Assembly (NCBI GenBank): GCA_007922305.1
Contig: ML677326.1
Location: forward strand, 59,848,870-59,912,869
Length of the DNA: 64,000 nt
Source of the DNA: Dermatemys mawii
Taxonomy: Eukaryota > Chordata > Testudines > Dermatemydidae
Direction of reading: 5' to 3'
This document shows positions 33,520 to 45,750 of this stretch, piece by piece. The translations under genes were made by a program, and so were the position numbers. Position 1 is the stretch's first letter, and each line of letters opens with the position of its first letter. Under the pieces are notes generated by a model. The model saw nothing but the letters and a program-made list of their open reading frames with translations. It made no database searches and had not been told where the DNA came from.

Positions 33520-34570
33520 CATGTACCCAGAGTCAACTTGCATGTACCAGTACTACTTGCCTCTCCCAGAGATAGTTATTCAGTACATATATTGGAACAG
33601 ATGGGTATTTAACTAAACTACAAAAGCTGTTTGTTTTGCTGGTCATGCAAGAAATGTATGTGTGTAAGGGGGAGAGCAGGGGTTGTTATAGAGATGATTC
33701 AGTAAAGAGGCAATTGCCAGTTTCTATGGGTTTCTACCCTGACTCACAACACTTACACAGTGTGTCTTCAGCTTGAGTGCTATTAGCGGAATGAAACTGA
33801 AAATGCTTCCCCACCATACTACTGGTTTTCAGCCCACAATTACATGCCACTGATATTATTTGGACTTTTGCAATTACTGAGGTGTCTCTCTTGCTACTTG
33901 GTATTAGCAGCAACTTCTACTGCTAGGATTTGTTTACCTTCTCTGTTCCTATTCTTGTCAATGACATCCAGTGTGAGACTTACAGTAAGACTTAGGTTCC
34001 TGAGTGCCACTTTTAAAAATGGGACTTAGGCTCCTAAGTCACTAAGGTGCTTTTGAAAATGTTTCCCTTGGTCATATTTAAAGTGAGGTTCTAACCTGAA
34101 CAATGACTGTAAAAAACAGGAAACCAGTGAGATGCAAGAAATATGGAACCCTAAGATACTATCAACTTTGCTTTCTAGTCACCATTCAGCATGTAAATAT
34201 GCTTTAAAGTAGGAAAATGCATCATGAACTAGGAACATCTTCCTGAACCACATTCACCTATGTCCAGCTGATGTATCTTAATTCTCATCTTCCTTTGATG
34301 AGCACTTTAATCAAAATGTTTCTCCTCCAAGTTATGTTTTTACGAAGATTTTTGCCATGGGTGGTGGTGAGGTTGTTTTTTTTTAACCATTTAAACTAAT
34401 CTAAAGCCTCAAAATGGCACAAGGATCTTAAACCACTGTCCAGTCTGAGCTCAGTTTAAGATATAGGGTGATCTAACCTTATGTGGTTTAGCATGTCTGA
34501 AGTGGATTATATTGATTATTCCACTTGAATGTGATTGGTTTAAAATACAAAAAGCAAAAAACCCATAAAT
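33520..34570. other. Intergenic, nothing recognised
   Basis: No gene. GGTGCTTTTGAAAATGTTTC near 34046 belongs to the TTTGAAAA-type modules. Confidence 0.5.
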
Positions 34571-34574
34571 CATA

Positions 34575-34700
34575 ATTTTGGAGGATGGAAGAACTCTGTG
34601 TAAGCTTGCAAGCTTGTATCTTTCATCAACAGAAGTTGGTGAAAGATATACCAAAGACCTTGTCTCTCTAATATCCTGGGACCAACACTGCAAACACAAT
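34575..34700. repeat. TTATTGGACCA repeat, reverse copy
   Basis: CATCAACAGAAGTTGGTGAA and CTTGTCTCTCTAATATCCTG then GGACCAACACTGCAAACACA match the far end of the family present at 16.05 and 16.98 kb. Confidence 0.6.
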
Positions 34701-34765
34701 GTTAACCCTGTATAGTTAAGCACCTAGAAGCTAAGAAATACAAAAGCTGAACACATATTTTTAAT

Positions 34766-34884
34766 TAGAGTGACCAGATGTCCCAATTTTATAGGGACAG
34801 TCCTGATTTTGGGGTCTTTTTCTTATATAGGCTACTATTACCCCCACCCCCATCCCAATTTTTCACATTTGTCAGGTCACCCTA
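34766..34884. mobile_element. Short MITE with TA ends (119 bp)
   Basis: Begins TAGAGTGACCAGATG and ends GTCAGGTCACCCTA, imperfect terminal inverted repeats framed by TA. The interior has CCCAATTTTATAGGGACAGT and ACCCCCACCCCCATCCCAAT. Recognisable as an abundant turtle repeat; a Tc1/mariner-type TA duplication is possible. Confidence 0.65.
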
Positions 34885-34889
34885 ACTTT

Positions 34890-36020
34890 AATACTGCCCT
34901 GTTGCATATAGGAATTATAATAATCCATACTTACTTAATCATTGGCTATCTAAGCTCCTAGGAAACACTGAAATATGTTATATTGGATAAAAAAAAGTCA
35001 TGTAATTACAGACTGTGTCATAATGCCTATATACATCAAAGGAGAGTTAAGTCTATGCCTTTACAAAACGCAGATTGAAGAGGTAGAGCTACCATTGCAA
35101 CTGTTCCAATTCTTTTCTAGTTAGTACATTCAACAGTAAACTTCAGTTTAAGAACCTTTGAGCTCTAAAAAAAAAAAAAAAGTAAGAGCACTTCAAAACT
35201 CCAGACAAGTGCTTTATCATATGTTAATAATGAAAGATTACTTGTGTCTCTTAAAGTGTCCATTGTTGATACAAAATAATAAATATTACAAAATTTGTTT
35301 GGAAAAACATCAATATAGTTTTCAACAGTAGACAAATTATCAATTCATTAAAAATAGGATTATAGGTCCCAATTCGAAGGAGTGTGATATAAAGTAAGGT
35401 AGTACTTCACTGCTCAGTAAAGCAAACCTAACATATTATTAAAGTATATGTTACTGAGCACATGGAGTAATTGTAACAAAAGTCTAGCTAAACAACCAGA
35501 CAAATACTGAAGACCTTACAACTTTATATATGTAACATGCTTTTCTTTATTTTTCTAGAGGGAGGCATTTGGGATTGTGCCAACTAATACAATATATTAT
35601 ATTTGTCCTCCAGCAATCATTTTTAACTAATCATTATTAGTAGTAATCTAGTCAAAATCCTAGTTTCATTACGCATAGATTCCAAATGATCCCAAGTGGA
35701 GTATTGCCAAAGTATCATTGGTTAAAAATAAAAGGATAAATTTCAAAGAATCACAGAGTTAGAGATGGCAACCACGTGCTCATTCCAGCTGGGCATTTCT
35801 CGTGGTCTGTAAGCAAGTCAAAGGTAAATTATTAATCAAAATGTAAAACATGAATGCTTAAGTTTAAAGGGCATTGCATTAAGTATAATTCAACAGGTGG
35901 GAGATGCTCGACAATATTTACTTCCATTTCAAGGGATATTGAAACACTACCTAGCCACACTTTGGGAAAGTCCTTAAGTGGATCCTAGCTGCTCTAAAAA
36001 GCATTTCCGCTACATTCTGT
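34890..36020. other. AT-rich intergenic DNA
   Basis: No gene. A possible CR1 3'-end scrap (AAGAATCACAGAGTTAGAGA) lies at 35747-35800. Confidence 0.5.
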
Positions 36021-36029
36021 TAAAGCGAT

Positions 36030-36037
36030 TATAAATA
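36030..36037 (+). promoter_or_regulatory. TATA-box candidate at edge of CpG island
   Basis: TATAAATA sits about 30 bp upstream of the GC-rich block that begins near 36060, in the orientation of NPY1R. Position and strand fit a core promoter for a distal non-coding first exon. Confidence 0.4.
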
Positions 36038-36059
36038 AGGAGCAGAGATTTCCCTCTAG

Positions 36060-37650
36060 CAGCCTGGCTCCTAACCTGCACATGGGCTCATTCAGTGTGG
36101 AGTTAGCCCCTCCTGGGTGTCTTTGGAGCAGCCCAGGTCGGGCAGTGCCCGGCGGGCGGCAGACGTGCTCCGAGCAGCCCTCGGGGAGCGGACGCCGGGT
36201 TGGTTATCGCAGACTTGCGGGCTACAAAGCGAGCGCTCCCCTGGCAGCCTCTTCCCCCGGGTCTTTCTCCGGTGCAGATGCTGGGCCCGATCCGCCTCCC
36301 ATGAACCCAATGGGAGCGCCGAGGGGATCGGGCCCCCGACCCAGCAATTCCTGCAGCCGCTGGAGGCTTCTCCTCCCGCTCCCTGGCCGCGCCCCGCTCA
36401 TTGGCTACCCTCGCTCCGTACCTGCCGTTGGGACCGGCCGCCTGCGCCTCTGCCTGCAGCGCCCGCGGGGAGGGCGAGGCCCGGCTCCTCCGTCTCCCGG
36501 CGCCTGGCAGCAGGGGGCGGTCGCTGCGCGGTGGAGGGCGACGGGAGACCCCGCTCCGGGGCGCGAGCGGCCCGCGCTGCCCGGGGGAGCCTGCACCAGG
36601 GCGCCCGGGGGGCTGCAGGGAGGCTGCTCCTGCCCCGGGGCTGCCCAGTGCCTGGCGAAGGGGCGGGCGGGGGACAGGCGGACCCGACACCCGGGCGCCT
36701 GGTGCCGCGCGGCGGGGAGATTGGAGCGACCTTGGCCCCGGTCCTGGCGAGGGGACGGAGCGCGCCGCGGCCGCCTCCCCAGCCCGCCGCCCAGCGCCAG
36801 CCACACGCCGCGCGGCGAACTTCAGCCCCCTTCGCGCTCTCGCCTTCCCCGGCCCCTTCCCCAGCGATGGCCTCTTAAGGTGGCCGCGGGGCTTGCGGCT
36901 CAGCCTGGCTCGTCGCTTCAAGAAGCCGAGACCAGCAGTCTCTGAATCCGGAGTAACTCCGCTGAGCTGGGTGGAGTCACTCCGCATCGCTCGCACCTGT
37001 ATCATAGCGATCACATCCTACCGGGGTCGAGTCATCCCGGGACCAGCCGGTTTCCCTTTAATCCCGACAAACGGTACTAAATACAATGCAGCGTTTGCAT
37101 CCTCCCCGAGCCCGTTCACAGCGAGCCATTCACTATAGATGCCCCTAAAAGCCCAGCCAGTTCATTTCACCCACCTCCCCGCAATAATGTTCATGTAGCC
37201 TCACATTTCTGATCGACGCGTCCTATAGGAGCCAATGACTTATCGATGTTTTGAATGGCGAATAATTAACATCCGTGAGCCACACTATCCCCAAGTCCCC
37301 AGAGCTGCTTTCCCGGCAGGCACGTTATTGCTGCTGGGATCCTGGAGAGCGAGCAAAGAAGCGTTTTGCGTGGACGAAACCCTGCCTCGAAGGGGGGTTC
37401 CGGCGCTGGAGACTGTGGCTTTCTCTGGCAGAAGCGTGGGCGTCGGGGGTAAGAATCGGCGATGGGAGGATGAGGATGGAGAGAAAAGAAGCCGTGCCCC
37501 TCGACCCCCTGAATCCCTCTCCAGATGAACCACCAGGGGCTGGGCGAGCTGAAGGGTGGCAGGGAAGCATTCTTGAAACATTGGCTACCCTGCCCGTTTT
37601 TGCGTTCCTCTGTGTGAGAGAGCCTGCGAAGGGGCAGAGGCTTTGACCGG
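36060..37650. promoter_or_regulatory. CpG island in the NPY5R-NPY1R interval
   Basis: A dense CpG-rich block, densest at about 36120-36900, in otherwise AT-rich DNA. It is 5.3 kb upstream of the NPY5R start codon and 12 kb upstream of NPY1R. It contains an inverted CCAAT box (CTCATTGGCTAC near 36398), a CTCF-like site (36507-36520) and a donor-like GGGGGTAAGAATC near 37449. Long frames on both strands (up to 303 codons) are proline-, arginine- and glycine-rich artefacts of GC content. Probably a promoter for one or both receptors. Confidence 0.65.
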
Positions 37651-38867
37651 CATTGCAGAAAGCTGAAAAAGTGATACAATGTTTTTAAAGATAACAAGGG
37701 ATTTAATTTCGGTCGGAGTCAGTAGGTGTTAGTAAACATACAAACTCCTCTTTAATTCGGACGGGCAAAGATCAAAATGATCAATCAATCCATGAGCTGA
37801 AACTGGACCGCTACCTTTTCCGTCTTTCAAATAACTCAGGTTTTGTATGAAATTGTGCACGTACTAAGCAGCTCCAGCTCTGCTCCCTAGGGGAAACTAA
37901 GTGCTATATTACCTGGATGTTGCTTCCCAGGGTGTGATCAGGGCTGTTTGCCTTCTTCCTATAATGCCAGAGTGATATTTGTAAGGTCTTCCTATTTTAC
38001 TGATAGATCTTTATGTACTCTGCAATTTGGTACTCTAGTTTACACACAGATCACAACTATTGGAGGTGTATTTCAGCAGGAGCTCTATAATCATGAAAGA
38101 ATCTAAACGAATTTGAAATAGGTCAGATGCCAACAAAACATTTTGAGCTGCCCTCTTAGGTGTTATTGTCATATTTGCATACATAGCAGAGAGAGGGAAT
38201 GGATGCATACAGCTATTTAAAAACATGATATAATAGGAGGTATAAAAATGGAAAATCTGTGCAGTACACTAATTAGTAAATAGGTCCAAAGTTGAAATAT
38301 TGAGACTCAGAGAATACTACAATAAAAGGGAGATGATTACATAAATATCTTCCAAATAAGAATATCCTTTCCTACAAATAATATAAAGGCTGGATCTAAT
38401 TCCTGTTGATATTGATAGAAGTTTTTGCCATTCCCCCTTGTCAGAACAGGATCAAGCCTAATTCAGTCTATTAGGGAATCCTGACAGACTATTTCATGCC
38501 TTATTTGTATCCTGTAAGTTTCAAGGTTACCCTTGATGTCAAAACTTCATACAGTGGTTCTGATGGAAAGCTATTGAAACTGTAAAGAAACTAATGTTTA
38601 AGAGTAGATTCAGTAGGTCATTCTCAATTCGGACCACAGTTCACTTATTTTGCTAAAACAGAATGCATTGTATATTGTAGGAGATAAGCAATCTGGAAAC
38701 TCATCAGTAACAAGGTAACCACATTAGGATGATTGGTACAGTTTCAGCCTGCATTTTCTTGGTTTGGATAGTTCAGAATTTTAATACTAATTTGAAGATA
38801 CTTTTAAACATTTGATTTTCACTGTTTTCAATCCTTCTGGAAGAGTATGGGAGTTGGTGGACTCTTC

Positions 38868-38942
38868 AGCAGCACAGTCTTATTCCTCAAATGTGGGATC
38901 TTGTAAGGATGAGTCTAAATGAGTCTGCATTACCGTAAAGAA
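38868..38942 (+). repeat. 75-bp local repeat, copy 1
   Basis: Identical to 40924-40998 except G at 38935 against A at 40991. The match ends abruptly at both sides. Confidence 0.9.
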
Positions 38943-40923
38943 CAACAGCATAACAACATTGGCTTATTATAGAAATAAATAACTCAGTCCTTGTGGAGGT
39001 AAAACTGCATTCCCCTCAAAGGGAGAGTTCTGGTTAACCAAGGACCTAGTTCAAGATATGTTCACAGGACATGTTTAAGTGACTGTTATTTTTAAAATTG
39101 TAACATTTCCTTTTGAAGTGTAGGTTCTGTCATGGGATGAAGCCAAATTCTGCTAGTCATACGGCATATTTCAAGTATTCTGCAAGAAGTCACAATGGAA
39201 CAATGAGAAGAGTAAGTGAGGTACAACTCAGTTTCAGTAAGAGTGGGAGAATCTGGCCCTATAGTAAAGCCCCTTTTAGTGGCAGCCCAGGTGAGAATTA
39301 AAGATCCAATAGCACTTTTTGGAAAGAATAGGGAATTTCCCCATTGTCCTAATTAGAATTCCTTCCTTCTGTCAATAGATCACTTTCCATGTTGAAGTCT
39401 GTATGTCAGCTATTTCTACAGATATAATACTGGCTTCTCCATTCTCTTACAGTCACTACACTATCAATATTTAATACTGTGCTGAACACAACCCTTTGGT
39501 GTAACTACAGTTTGAAAAGCTTTACCATATAAAAACACAATGGTCATACACATTTTAAAATACCTCTCAGACCATAATGAAACTGAAAATGCCTATAAAG
39601 GGCCAAATCCTGCTCACCCGACTCATATGAGCTGTCTCTTCAGTATAATGCTCAAGTAAGCAGGATTTGTTCCATATTCTTCTGCTTTCCTCCACATTAT
39701 TCATACAAAGAAAAATCCATTCTACATGCAAAAAAACTGAGTAATCAGTTTCTGTGCAGGTGGAATGGTGGGGGTCCCAGAAGTGAAATTCAATCCCACA
39801 ACAATGGTGTGTGAGTGAGGATGCCCCCAATACCTCTCTCACTTCACATGTTGCTCTGAGGCTGTTATTTTAGTACAAGTTTCTCATTAGATTCTGAAAT
39901 GTCTTCTTCACTCTGGGAGTATACTAAGATTTTAGGGCCTAACTTTTAGAGGTGCTGAATACTCAAATCTCCAGCTCTAGTCAATGAGATCTGTAAGTGC
40001 TAAGTGTCTATGACAATCAGCCCTTAAATTAGTATTGTCAGAATTCTCTGGCATACAGTTACTCTGAGTTAGATCCTAATGTCATTATGAAATCTACCAG
40101 TGTAGCAGTGATCCATCAGCAAGACATTTTGCAAATTTGGAATGAATTAAAAATGATTTGAACTTTATGATTTGTCATGATAGATAAGGAAGATATATAC
40201 AGTATCTCTGTTGTTTGAAAATACTGCTTTCCACAGGACAACTTGACTGCCCATCCCATCTCCTCCCTTCTTTTCTCTGCTCTCCTTTCCTCTAAAATGC
40301 ATGCATTTTTTTAAAAAACCCAACAGGTTATTTGTGCTTCCATTTCTTTTCTCTTCCCTTTCCAAAAAGACAGCATATGCCAAATTTCTTCCTTATATAA
40401 AACAATTAGGGATGAGTCTGGACAGCAGTGGGAAGATGGCTTTGTGATCTACAGTTGTGACATCTGTGCAATGTAAGGAAGTGTCACGGTGAACTGGCAT
40501 AATACATGGCAGAGACTGCTTTAGTACCTTCTGTTTACCATCCTCCAAAGATACTACTGGAATGGAAAAATGAGATCATATGATGAAACTGCATCATCTG
40601 TTTTTCCCTCATACAGAACAGAAATATGTCTGAACACTTCTGCCTTTTCTACATTATTATTGACCATTCTACCATATCCATCTAGCAATGGAACAACACC
40701 ATTGTCAGGATTTGTTTTGTTATCATTATTTTAAAAAACTTATTGTCCTTAACTCTGCTGGCCACAGAGTTCTCCTTGTGTTCCTTGGCTTCCCTTATCC
40801 ATTTTCTATAATTCCTAACTTCTGTTTTATATTCATGACTATCATCTTTCCCTTTCTTCCATTTGTATTATTTTGTTTTTGACAGCTGCCTTCACTTCCC
40901 CTTTAACCAGGTTGGGTTTTTGT

Positions 40924-40998
40924 AGCAGCACAGTCTTATTCCTCAAATGTGGGATCTTGTAAGGATGAGTCTAAATGAGTCTGCATTACCATAAAGAA
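40924..40998 (+). repeat. 75-bp local repeat, copy 2
   Basis: Direct-orientation copy of 38868-38942, 2,056 bp away. No coding, terminal repeat or known family is evident in it. Confidence 0.9.
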
Positions 40999-42295
40999 TA
41001 AGAAGTTGTTTCTGGCTGCTCAATGCTTATTTCTGAAGCTGTGATCACTTTTGTGTCTGCCTTGCCTCCAGTGTTGTTCCTGTCTGGTTCCAGCTTGCTA
41101 TAGCCCTGCTCTGACCCTTGGTTTATCTCCTGGCTCCAGCTATGACCCTTGCACTAAAAGATGATTTGTGTAACATTTGTACTGAACTATCTGAGCACAA
41201 CAAAATAAATGACAGAGGGTATCACCTCCTTAATTTCAGTGTTTTCTTTTTCTTTAATACATCTTTTACAATATTTTGAGATATATAAATGTATTATAAT
41301 TTATGGATTGGTCAACAGGCAAGCCAGTAATATTGCTTTCCTAATGGTTCTATAACAGATGTTACTCCTCCTTCAGTGTTAAATTATTTTATGAAATGTT
41401 GTTATATTTTATCTGTCTAGCACTGTTTTTCTAGGTAGGGTGTTTGCATACTGTGTGTTTTGTTGCAGAAAGTTAAGTACTACAAAACAAACAATAATAT
41501 GTTTGCAGCTCATGGTGCCTTTGGTGTACCGAGATAATGTATTCCAAAGAGAAGTCTAAATCTATTATTTTACTGAACTACTTATTGGCTATTTTTTTGT
41601 TTCAGTGTCCTGAACAAATGGCTAGCTCTAAGAAAGAGTTACTCGGGAATTATTTGACCTCTTTGTGAACCAGAGAGTTTGAGCTGGAAAATGCTATTAG
41701 TGCTGACACTAGAAAAATATAGTTAGAATGGATGAGGACTTCTAAAGTCTGAGTTCATTTCATAAGGCAAGTATTCTATGTCTATATATTATGCAATATT
41801 TACTTTACAACACACTATGAATTTGAAAAGAAAACATCTCTGCTTTATAAGGTGAGTCCTGATAACTACTATTTTGGGTCTTTTTTTTTAATGCCCTGCA
41901 TGTGTATTAGGTGTTTCAATGAGGAAAGCTATAGTCCCTGTCCAATAGAGTTTACAGTCTAAATTTAATGCATAAAACAGCATGTGAGGGTGACAAAAGA
42001 ATAAGCTTGCGGGAGGGGTGTGTGAATCTCACTTCACATAGGACAAGGGATCATAGCAATACAAGCTGCCTTTGAAAGATATAGTAGGGCGCAAAAGTTG
42101 AGAACTACAGCTCTAACTCAATGGTTCTTAATACATGGGAAGCAGTAACACCAGTTTTGGTACAATAGGCCTTTGGGACTCTACTCCAACTAATGATATT
42201 TTGGGACTTCCAAAGTACTGCACAAATCTTATTTAATTAAACCTGGACACTCCATTGTATGGTGGATACAGGAATGGGATGAAGGATGGCCTTGT

Positions 42296-42615
42296 AGTTA
42301 AACCTCGGGACTGGGACTCAAGGTTCTGAGTTCTGTTGCCAACTCTGTTGCAGACTTTCTGTGTGATAGTAGGCAATCCTTTAAGGACCTTGTAAATTTG
42401 TGCCCACTTGCACGGCGGTGAGCATCAGGAACTGCCACTGCATTGACTTCAAAGTGAGTTCACAGCACTCAGTCATTGCGGTCTTTAATCTCTATCAGCT
42501 TCAGTTTTCTCATGTGTAAAATGAAGTTACTTATAGTTACCAGCTACAAAAGCGATGGTGTGAGGATTGGTTCATCCGTGTTTATAAAGTGTACTAAGAT
42601 CCTTGGATGGAAGGT
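42296..42615 (+). repeat. MIR-like SINE, split by about 100 bp
   Basis: 5' part GGTTCTGAGTTCTGTTGCCA and TCTGTGTGATAGTAGGCAAT; 3' part CTTCAGTTTTCTCATGTGTA, GTGTGAGGATTGGTTCATCC and AAGTGTACTAAGATCCTTGG, in MIR order. About 42391-42490 (with CATTGACTTCAAAGTGAGTT) is foreign to the MIR consensus and resembles the small palindromic modules. Confidence 0.6.
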
Positions 42616-44400
42616 TCAATAGAAATAAAGGATTATGGATTACTTCCTGAACCACTGCAATGCAGCTATCTTGGAGGTGAAACATTGCAGGTGACAGTAA
42701 CAATATACAGTATAAGATTGGAAAACAAGAACAAAGAGTATCTCATACAATTGAAATTGCTGGGATTTTTTTTGAGATAAGTCAAATGTAATTTCTCTAA
42801 CACCACTCTTGAGAACTAGGAATGTGTAAATAGGCTCATCCCTTGCCTCTGGCACTGGTTAGTAGTCACAGTGCTGGGGTTGTGCATGAAACAATAAAGC
42901 TTACATTTATTTTTTAAAATAACCATAAGGTAGGAGAGGATGGGCATGAGCCTCACAGGGAAGTAGTTAAGCAGTGGGAGCCTCTTGGTGGAGAAGGAAC
43001 AGGGGGAAGATAGAAGAAACTGGTTCCTTCCATTTTAGACTGGCAACTCTCTCACTCCTTTTAAAAAATATCTGTAAAATTGGCACTTACCCTACTTATG
43101 AATAGTATCACAGGCTCTTCAATGACCAGGAGCAGTCAAACCCTCAGTTTAGAGATCCTGAAGGGGCCATTGTCTCAGAGAGAAAAGCACTACCTAGGGA
43201 ATGCTAGCACTAATGTCCCCTTCAACAGCTGGGTTTCTCTGTTCAAGTACTGGCACAGCCTTACTCTGCTCAGCTGAGAGCCATGTGGACTCTTGGCAGT
43301 TATAGCCTTAGGTGCAACTTAGCCACAAGCCTCAGTACCGGTCCCAGATTTCTTCTTACACTAAGCCAGGCCTCCCATGTACTAGTAATATTGTATTAAT
43401 TAATGTAACGAAATTACTACTGTAATGATGATAACATAATAATAATCATCACCCAGCACTTTTCGACAAGGGAAGTCATACCAAAATTACAGAGTGCCAT
43501 CCTAATGCAGCTACGTCTGCAATGGCTTATGTTTTGAAAATGAATTGCAATCACTGGAAAACACAGGATCTCAGCTTTCTAATTAATTTCAGATGTAATG
43601 AAATTCACCAGTGTTCACAAGTTCCATGGGAGGTGTAGTGATTTTTTTTGTTAAATACAAGTTTAATTGTATGACTTCTCTGAGACTCTCCAGTGGGTCC
43701 TAAAACCTTCCAGGTTCCGAGGCTTGCATGCTACTACTACAACTGGTAAGCAGCACTGCTTTGTTCTTGAGTTCATGGGGTGAGAAGTGGGAAAGGTGAG
43801 CAGAACTAGCCATGTGCATCCTGTATTCAAATATCTGGTCAAACTCGGAGTTTTTACAATACATGCAGAGTTGCCTAGGGCAATGGTTCTCCAACTTTTC
43901 CTTCTGCATATCATACTATGAGAATAGTTCTACCCTTCCATGGCCTATTTCTCTTCCCAGTCTCCCAACCATCCCGCTGATGAGTTCTCACAAAGTTCCA
44001 GCGTGCAGGAAGGTCCAACAGAGAAATCTGAGAAATGCTGAGTTAGGGCAGAGCAGGACTACATACAGGTCTGAAATGTACCTGCAGAAAATCATACAGT
44101 CACTGAATCTAAGGAGTACTAGTTATACTTCCTTGAGGTTTGGTGGTTGGTAAGTTGACTTGTTTCTACTTTAAAGAAAAGATTTAGCTTTCTTAGTATT
44201 TCAAAAGGTGAAGAAACTTGTGGAGTTTACATTTGGAACTCTTCTCAATTCAATCACTTTTCAAGAGAAAAACAAAGTGGAGACCAGTTGTGCTGCTTTC
44301 AAGCAACAACAGAGCACTTTATAACTGACACATCCGAAACACAATCCATGTTGCCAACCTCACCACCAGCCAGCTCTTATATAATACAATTTTAACTTTG
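42616..44400. other. Intergenic, little recognised
   Basis: A decayed element may lie at about 43880-44045 (AATGGTTCTCCAACTTTTCC start, hAT-like). No gene. Confidence 0.45.
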
Positions 44401-44401
44401 G

Positions 44402-44415
44402 CCACAAGGTGGCAC
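44402..44415 (+). promoter_or_regulatory. CTCF-like motif
   Basis: CCACAAGGTGGCAC fits the CTCF core at 13 of 14 positions. It lies just before a TATA-like box and the second GC-rich block. Confidence 0.4.
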
Positions 44416-44448
44416 TGGCTTGCAAACAAAATGTTGCAATATTCAATC

Positions 44449-44456
44449 TATAAAAG
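44449..44456 (+). promoter_or_regulatory. NPY1R: TATA-box candidate upstream of NPY1R
   Basis: TATAAAAG in CAATCTATAAAAGCAATT, oriented toward NPY1R and 4.8 kb upstream of its coding exon, about 100 bp before the local rise in GC. A transcript starting near 44480 could be a non-coding first exon. Confidence 0.4.
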
Positions 44457-44549
44457 CAATTTCAAACAGCTTCCCCTTCCAAGTTCTTCTCAGTGCAATC
44501 TCCCTCCCCTTTTGTTTCAATACTTAATTGCATTTATTTCAGAATTACT

Positions 44550-45750
44550 AGGCAACCCACCCCCAGATGTATAATTTAAAGGTGATGTGCTTGCACTGGG
44601 ATCTTCAGGATCTGCTCAATAGAGCACCATCATGTGATACTGGGATAAGGTGGAGTTCAGCTTTAAGGGGGTGTCTCCAGCTCTCCTCACCAATCTTTCG
44701 GATCAGAGCTGGAGAAATACCAGTGGCTGTTTCCCCCCACTGCCTGGCTCCTTGTTCTGCATCCACTCTTCTGCTCAAACCCTGACCAGATCAAGGAACG
44801 GGGGAATAAGATCAATTGCAAGGTGGGTTCCTTTTGTAGTTTCTCGGTTTTTATTTTATTTGTGTTTGGGGTGTGCGCGCGTGCCTTTTAGACGGATGTT
44901 TATGTGGCTTCTCAGGGTGAGAGAACAGCGGAGAGAGGTGTATTCAGGGGTGTATTCCTGACCACCCGGAGTCTTCCTTGGGTATACTACCTGTCGGCCT
45001 GGGCTGACAATATGATATGCTTCCCTGTGAGCGGCTGGAATAGTTCGTACAGGGTACCTCCCGTCACCTTGCATTGGGGTAGCTTTTTATCCCTTAACAT
45101 CAAACTTCGGATCAAATCCTCGGAGAGAGCAGGAGAGGGCTGTGTGATCCCGAGGAGAGGGAGGGTTGGGCTGGGTTGCAGGGCTATGTGCTTTCTCTGC
45201 CTGCCTTTAATTTCTCCCTCCCCACCCCTAGAAGCACAGGTTCGCCTCTCGGGGATCCGTTTATGTTTTTGAAAGGCAGGGAGGGGTGAGCACAGGGAGG
45301 GCAAACCGGCGTGTTCTCCAGTTGATGAGCTGTCAGGGAAAGAAGCGCCGTCGCTGTCAACTTCATCGGCTCCCCCTCCCCGCCTGTCTTAATGCGATCC
45401 CTGCCGGAGAGATGGGGAGGGAGCGAGTCACCACCGCCCAGCAAACACAGCTTCCTTGAATCCCATCACAGGGGGCGATCTGGGGGCTGGAGGCTCCGGT
45501 GGCTTCTCTCTCGAGAACAAGGAGCATCGGCAATTTCCCTTTCCAGCCGTCTACGAAATAAGAAATCGTTGAAGACGGAGCTGGGCAAAGATCAGCGCCC
45601 GTAGGCGTGACACCGAGCAAGGTCTTGCGGCGAGGTGTGAGTTTAGGATCCTAGACCCCCGGAGAACGGGGCGGAGAGAACATCCCACCGCCCTGCGGCT
45701 CGACCTGCTGGGACCTCCCAGCGTCCCCAGAGTGGGATGACCATGACCTC
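44550..45750. promoter_or_regulatory. NPY1R: Second GC-rich block, likely NPY1R promoter/first exon
   Basis: CpG-containing sequence 3.5-4.7 kb upstream of the NPY1R 5'-UTR exon, with GTGTGCGCGCGTGCC near 44871 and a donor-like CAAGGTGGGTTCC at about 44820. Human NPY1R is known to use several alternative non-coding first exons well upstream of the coding exon, so this is a sensible counterpart. Exon limits cannot be fixed from sequence. Frames here carry no recognisable domain. Confidence 0.5.

Larger units (their letters stand above)
37660..42290. other. Intergenic between the two islands
   Basis: AT-rich with no gene. A 75-bp segment is present twice (38868-38942 and 40924-40998). A TTTTAGAGGTGCTGAATACTCAA-like module lies near 39935-40030. 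The rest shows no recognisable feature. Confidence 0.55.

Noticed and set aside
36082..37138. Long overlapping frames on both strands (up to 303 codons)
   Set aside because: They fall in the CpG island, where stop codons are rare, exist in several frames at once, and are low-complexity Pro/Arg/Gly/Ala with no domain. Not genes.
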